A stretch of 64,000 nt of DNA. Source: Leptodactylus fallax. Its lineage: Eukaryota > Chordata > Amphibia > Anura > Leptodactylidae. Under the pieces are notes generated by a model. It did no database searches. It worked only from the letters and a program-made list of their open reading frames with translations, and was not told where the DNA came from. This document shows, piece after piece, positions 59,521 through 64,000 of this stretch. Position numbers and translations under genes: made by a program. Location of the stretch: the NCBI GenBank assembly GCA_947044405.1, contig CAMRHE010000028.1, positions 5,427,001 through 5,491,000 on the forward strand, in the 5' to 3' direction. Position 1 is the first letter of the stretch, and every line of letters begins with the position of its first letter.

Positions 59521-60419
59521 CAAACAAACCACCTTGGTCAGCCCTTCCCCAGAATATAGAATATGAGCGCAGGTGCACACTAAAACACTAAGAATATTAC
59601 TGTTATGTCTATTATATATAGTTATAAAAATGAGCTTCTTAGCGCCCACCTGCCAGCAACAATCTCTTTAGATGGGACCCTACACTACATAGACTCACCT
59701 CTCTCTGGACCTAGACCTCCAAATGAATTTAGGGATAGTGTAGTGCAACTCTCCTTTAATACAGCCTTAGGCCTATGGGTGGCGGCTTGAGCAACCAAAA
59801 ATGGAGTACCATATGTACAATAAAGCAAACAAAGAAACTTGGTCAGCGCTGCCAAACAATATCTGCACATTGCTGCAATACATCTGCAAACCCAAAAAAA
59901 TTGCAGAGGCGCTCCACTGGATTATTGCTGGAGTGCTGCAACTTTCTTACACATTTATTTCCTTATAATAAATACTATAGATATGCTAATAAATAATACA
60001 GACACACTGAGTGCAGTCTCCAGGATAGTGTCAGTGTCATATTTGCTGGTTCTCAGTTTCCTCCCCCAGGAGAAAAACACCAGAGAGAAGCGTCGGTACG
60101 GCCCAAATCCCAGAGGACTCATTAAAGGCAAATCAATTATTACATAAGGATGCATGGCGCTCGCTACCTCGTAGCTTCAGCAATATAGATTTACTGTATG
60201 CGGGAAGATATTTCTCTACTCTAACAAGATCTAATCAACAGCTCATTACTGTCTACATGTATTTGGCTTTGCTGCTGCCATAGTTTGGGAACAAGTGAAA
60301 AACTGTGTATAGTATATATATAATAGATAGGCAAATAGATTAATATAAGATGTCTAGAAACATAGATATCCAGGTAGATATGTACTGTGGATATATAATT
60401 AGGCAACATATCGAGATAA

Positions 60420-60421
60420 AT

Positions 60422-60465
<44 letters not shown>

Positions 60466-60514
60466 TGTACTGTAGATATATAATTAGGCAACATATTGAG
60501 ATAGATAAATGATT

Positions 60515-60550
<36 letters not shown>

Positions 60551-60559
60551 CTATAGATG

Positions 60560-60614
<55 letters not shown>

Positions 60615-60725
60615 TGATTTTTGGGACAGAGAGATAAACAGGCAAATGGATTCATACAAGATTTCTAGGCACATAGATGTCTAGAGGATATGTACTGTGG
60701 ATATATAATTAAACAGGTAACATAC

Positions 60726-60764
<39 letters not shown>

Positions 60765-60788
60765 CTATAGATGGATAGATAGATAGAT

Positions 60789-60821
<33 letters not shown>

Positions 60822-60822
60822 C
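60420..60822. repeat. (GATA)n microsatellite cluster
   Basis: Four GATA runs separated by a repeated spacer (tgtactgtagatatataatt...aggcaacata, seen near 60380, 60466 and 60690), so the cluster itself grew by duplication of run plus spacer. The - strand frame rich in Ser-Ile-Tyr-Leu is an artefact of the tetranucleotide. Confidence 0.95.
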
Positions 60823-62024
60823 ATATAAAGATATGAAATGTTGATATGTAATCTCTTATAATGTGTTAGTATGATCTTTGACTTTTTATGGCTTCATTAC
60901 TGCATGAGCGAGGAGTTATCTGATAGTCTACCAACACCCCTCTTATCCAGTTTGGGCGTCTTAGCGGGCAGTTACCTGCGGAAGGATGCAGACATGTTTG
61001 AGAGAACTCTGCTCTCCAGTTAGTGGCAGTTCAGACTGTGAGACAGGCTGCCCCACAACATTGAGCCCCAGAACCTTTTATATTGCTAAAGGATCTCCAC
61101 TGTTGAAGCGTATCCATGACCACGTCGAGCTCTAGTCCAATAGTGGCTGAAAGCAAGGACCAAGGTAGTGCCCTGGAAAATGAGACTTTGGGCCGGGGTC
61201 ACCCTACATTTGCAACAATAGGAAGGGACAGAGGACTAGAGGAGGGAGAGAAATTCAGACGCCACATCAGTCCCTGTATGTAGAGCGCCCTGTGGTGAGA
61301 TACTGCTTGTTAAAGAGACTGTGCGTCCATTTTACTTGTAACTGGATTTGCCTTAATAAAGTGCTGCATACCTCGCCAGCTCAGGTGCCGTTGTGTGTCC
61401 TGTGTCTTACTCACACCCTATATCAAGGGTACCCCGAAACACCAACTGGCAGAAGACCTACACCAGGGAGTGCCCCGGAGAAAACCTCTACCACCCATCC
61501 CATCTATATAGGATGGGACCTCCCGGAATAATCCAATGAAGTGACTTTGACACGTGATGTACATTAGAGATTTCTGGGCTATGTTGGTTCTTCCCTCAAA
61601 ATCAATAGATTTATCGGGTCAGATTTATGAAGATTGATGTTTTTTTATTTCCTCCAGCAGAGGGTGCACCTTATTTATTACAAAGCACACACCTCCTCAT
61701 AAAGGAAGAGCACCCTCTGCCGAGCTGCTGCCTGCCTGAAATCTAGTTATTAGGCATCATTTACACCTGTTATGTGGTGTAAATGATGATAAATGTGACA
61801 AGGCCAGTGGCCCCGCACCCACAACACTCTTACCATGTCCCCTATTTGCAACTGGCATTTAAAAAGCCTGAGGCTTGAGTTTTTTTTCATCAGAAATTTG
61901 GCATAGACACCACAATAAATCCGCTACATTACTCATAGTTGCAGATTTACAGGACAGTTTTTTGGGAGGGTTACAAACTGGGTCTCCAAGGACTGAACTT
62001 CAATAATCAGCATTGCATAGAGGT

Positions 62025-62720
62025 ATTATTTATGACTTTTATTGAGGAATTCATGTGTTGTGTAGGAGTATTAGTTACACATTGTATGGGGGTATTATTT
62101 ACACCTTTTATAGAGATATTATTTATACATTATATGAGGGTATTATTTGGGTATTGTATAATAGGGGTATTATTTATGCATTGTATAGGGGTATTATTTA
62201 CACATAATATAGAGCAGGGGTCAGCAACCTTCGGCACTGCAGCTGCTGTGAAACTACAACTCCCAACATGCTCCATTCACTTCCATGGTAGTTCCATGAG
62301 CAGCAGAGCAAGTATTCATGCTGGGAGTTGTAGTTTTACAACAGCTGGAGTGCTGAAGGTTGCCTACCCCTGATATAGAGGTATTATTTGTAAATTGTAT
62401 AGATGTATTAATTACACATTCTATAGAGGTATTATTTATGCATTGTACAGTATAGAGGTATTCTTTATGCATTGTATAGAGGTATTATTTATGCAATCTA
62501 TAAATGTATTACTTAAACATTGTATTAAGGTATTATTTACACATTGTATAGAGATATTATTTTTGCATTGTATGGGGGTATTATTTATGCATTGTATAGA
62601 AGTGTTAGTTATGCATTGTATAGCGATATTATTTCTGCATTGTGTAGAGTTATTATTTATGCATTGTTTGGGGGTATTATTTCTGTAGTGTATGGGGGTA
62701 CTAGTTATGTAGTATTTGGG
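62025..62720. repeat. 24-bp minisatellite, split by a hAT MITE
   Basis: Units of 24 bp (tattatttatgcattgtata plus gggg or gagg). Because 24 is a multiple of three, frames stay open on both strands and give 8-residue repeats (HCIEVLFM on +, NNTSIQCI on -). The simultaneous openness of opposite strands and the lack of a start context argue against a protein. Confidence 0.88.
62215..62372. mobile_element. hAT MITE, 158 bp, perfect 8-bp target duplication
   Basis: The ends caggggtcagcaaccttcgg and ctgaaggttgcctacccctg are inverted. atatagag lies on both sides (62207-62214 and 62373-62380). Inner arms actacaactcccaacatgct and catgctgggagttgtagttt are inverted too. The intact duplication shows recent insertion into the minisatellite. 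Confidence 0.93.
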
Positions 62721-63423
62721 CATTGATTTGCTGTTTTGTGCAGGCATTGTATGGGTACAGGTACTGTCTGTAGAGATGGCATACTAACCTAAGTGTCACA
62801 CAATATACTCAGTGTGCCTTTCCTATACTCATCATTAGAACGACGCAGTACACAAATAGTAAACCACATGATATATTACAGAGTTTATTTCCAAGACATA
62901 AATACAATTGCCATTATTGGCTGATATAAAACCTTCTAACCTTTATAGTACACAGTAGCAACTGTAAAACCTGACAATGGTGGATGTCGCCTTTATAACC
63001 TGCTCTAATAGTCATGTCAATAACCTGGTGTGACAGGGAGGGCAGCCTGTCCCCTTCCACATTACATGTAATGTGTGCCATAATCAGTATGGCCATTAGA
63101 TGGCGCTATTATGAAAGAGTTTCTGAGTATTACCAAATAGCTTTATGTAAGTGGTAATTTTAGTTGCAGCCGACCCTTACTCAGCAGTACGTGCTGAGAT
63201 GTGGAAAGTGACATCTGAGGCGTCCATTCATCTACAACTCTACAGAGAGGAGATAAATGTGGCTACAAAAAGCACTGCCGGGCCCCATCTCTGGACCTGG
63301 CCTAATTGGCCCTTCTCTGAACATCCCTGACTGTTTGGCTGGAAATAAGCATCAGCCTTTATCCTCCTGTAGTGAGGGCGCCATAGACCAGAGCGCAGTA
63401 TCATAGATTACATTATTTGTGTG

Positions 63424-63425
<2 letters not shown>

Positions 63426-63470
<45 letters not shown>

Positions 63471-63471
63471 C
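63426..63471. repeat. (TA)n microsatellite
   Basis: About 46 bp of near-uninterrupted TA, just upstream of a TATC tract. Confidence 0.95.
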
Positions 63472-63479
63472 ATAAAAGA

Positions 63480-63608
63480 TCATCTATCTATATACAGTAT
63501 CTATGTATCTATTTATTCATTTACAGTATCTATGTACAACATCTATTTATAGTATCTGTCTATTATCTATCTCTCTATCTGTCTATATCTCTGCCTATCT
63601 ATCTATCT

Positions 63609-63639
<31 letters not shown>

Positions 63640-63755
63640 CATATCTATCTATCTCATATCTATCTATCTATCTATCTATCTATAGTATATCTATCTATCT
63701 ATTTATATATCTATCTATCTATCTATTGTCTATCTATCTATCTGTTTATCTATTT
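63480..63755. repeat. (TATC)n microsatellite
   Basis: Interrupted TATC/TGTC tract of about 275 bp. The + strand frame of Ser-Ile-Tyr-Leu repeats comes from the tetranucleotide and is not a gene. Confidence 0.95.
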
Positions 63756-63792
63756 GTCTACCCAATCCCTTCATTTTGAATAATTACCAAAC

Positions 63793-63986
63793 AAAAAAAT
63801 ACTTCTCCGCCAATATCTTGTTCAAGTGATGGAAGATCTTCATTGGAGCCAAGAACACCATGTATTGGCCCTCACAGGAACCTTCTCAATGTTCTCAAGT
63901 GTCCTGAGGGCCAATACATGGTGTTCTTGGCTCCAATGAAGATCTTCCATCACTTGAACAAGATATTGGCGGAGAAGTATTTTTTT
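63793..63986. repeat. Perfect 82-bp inverted repeat with 30-bp loop
   Basis: 63793-63874 is the exact reverse complement of 63905-63986; I compared every base and found no mismatch. The arms start aaaaaaatacttctccgcca and end ggccctca. The unit sits at the edge of the TATC tract and is followed by caatctatctacat. No coding domain recognised. Confidence 0.93.
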
Positions 63987-64000
63987 CAATCTATCTACAT

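Larger units (their letters stand above)
51627..64000 (+). other. GALNT13: GALNT13 intron after exon F (continues past window)
   Basis: At least 12.4 kb of intron. It contains a palindromic MITE (52574-52921), another MITE copy (53055-53282), the largest satellite-bearing element E3 (54315 to about 59520), GATA and TATC microsatellites, a 24-bp minisatellite with a nested hAT MITE, and a perfect 82-bp inverted repeat. Stretches 53560-54300, 59530-60410, 60830-62020 and 62760-63420 show nothing classifiable. Confidence 0.85.

Noticed and set aside
60399..60674. Ser-Ile-Tyr-Leu repeat protein on the - strand
   Set aside because: The frame is the direct product of the GATA tetranucleotide tract and has no context of a gene.
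63503..63685. Ser-Ile-Tyr-Leu repeat protein on the + strand
   Set aside because: It comes from the TATC tract; no domain, splice sites or start context.
51627..64000. Last GALNT13 exon (third lectin repeat and stop)
   Set aside because: I looked for the expected LTLRHVNSNQCLD-type sequence behind an acceptor site and did not see it; it probably lies beyond the window.
1..64000. tRNA, rRNA or known microRNA genes
   Set aside because: No tRNA boxes, rRNA segments or recognised miRNA hairpins were seen by eye; the foldbacks found look like MITEs. A covariance-model scan would settle it.

Overview
This window is a 64-kb piece of a vertebrate gene rich in introns, most probably from an anuran amphibian. 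Six protein-coding exons on the + strand (171, 118, 181, 140, 99 and 135 bp, all with GT-AG borders and matching phases) join without gaps into about 281 codons. They encode the second half of a polypeptide N-acetylgalactosaminyltransferase. Paralogue-specific residues fit GALNT13 better than GALNT1. The 5' exons (cytoplasmic tail, membrane anchor, DxH half of the catalytic domain) and the last exon (end of the lectin domain) were not found and presumably lie outside the window. The amphibian assignment rests on repeats I recognise as typical of frog genomes: many palindromic TTAA-flanked MITEs, hAT MITEs ending in gatgagcgaa/ttcgctcatc, a Tc1-type element and long minisatellites. The species is not determined.

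Layout: 1-3793 intron; exon A 3794-3964; intron with a 30-bp minisatellite; exon B 6402-6519; a 9.9-kb intron carrying a Tc1-like element (6695-13056) split by a young Ty3/gypsy-type LTR retrotransposon (8045-12771), then a TTAA element and a hAT element; exon C 16429-16609; a 17.3-kb intron with an old tandem duplication, a 43-bp satellite array (E1), a 10-bp phased array, several MITEs, and a 36-bp minisatellite split by a hAT element; exon D 33887-34026; a short intron with a hairpin MITE next to the donor and a deleted Tc1-like element; exon E 36872-36970; a 14.5-kb intron with the second 43-bp array (E2, reversed); exon F 51492-51626; then at least 12.4 kb of intron with the third and largest 43-bp array (E3), GATA/TATC microsatellites, a 24-bp minisatellite split by a hAT MITE, and a perfect 82-bp inverted repeat at the edge.

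The only other coding material belongs to mobile elements. The Tc1-like transposase (350 codons, - strand) is open throughout, but the residue at its third catalytic position is Gln instead of Glu. The retrotransposon has LTRs that differ at only about two positions, a frameshifted gag, a plausible -1 frameshift signal at the gag-pol junction, and a large internal deletion removing most of RT, RNase H and most of integrase.

The most unusual feature is a TTAA-flanked element whose interior is a kilobase-scale 43-bp minisatellite. It occurs three times in this gene, in alternating orientation, so inverted pairs flank exons D-E and exon F. This could form very long intronic RNA duplexes.
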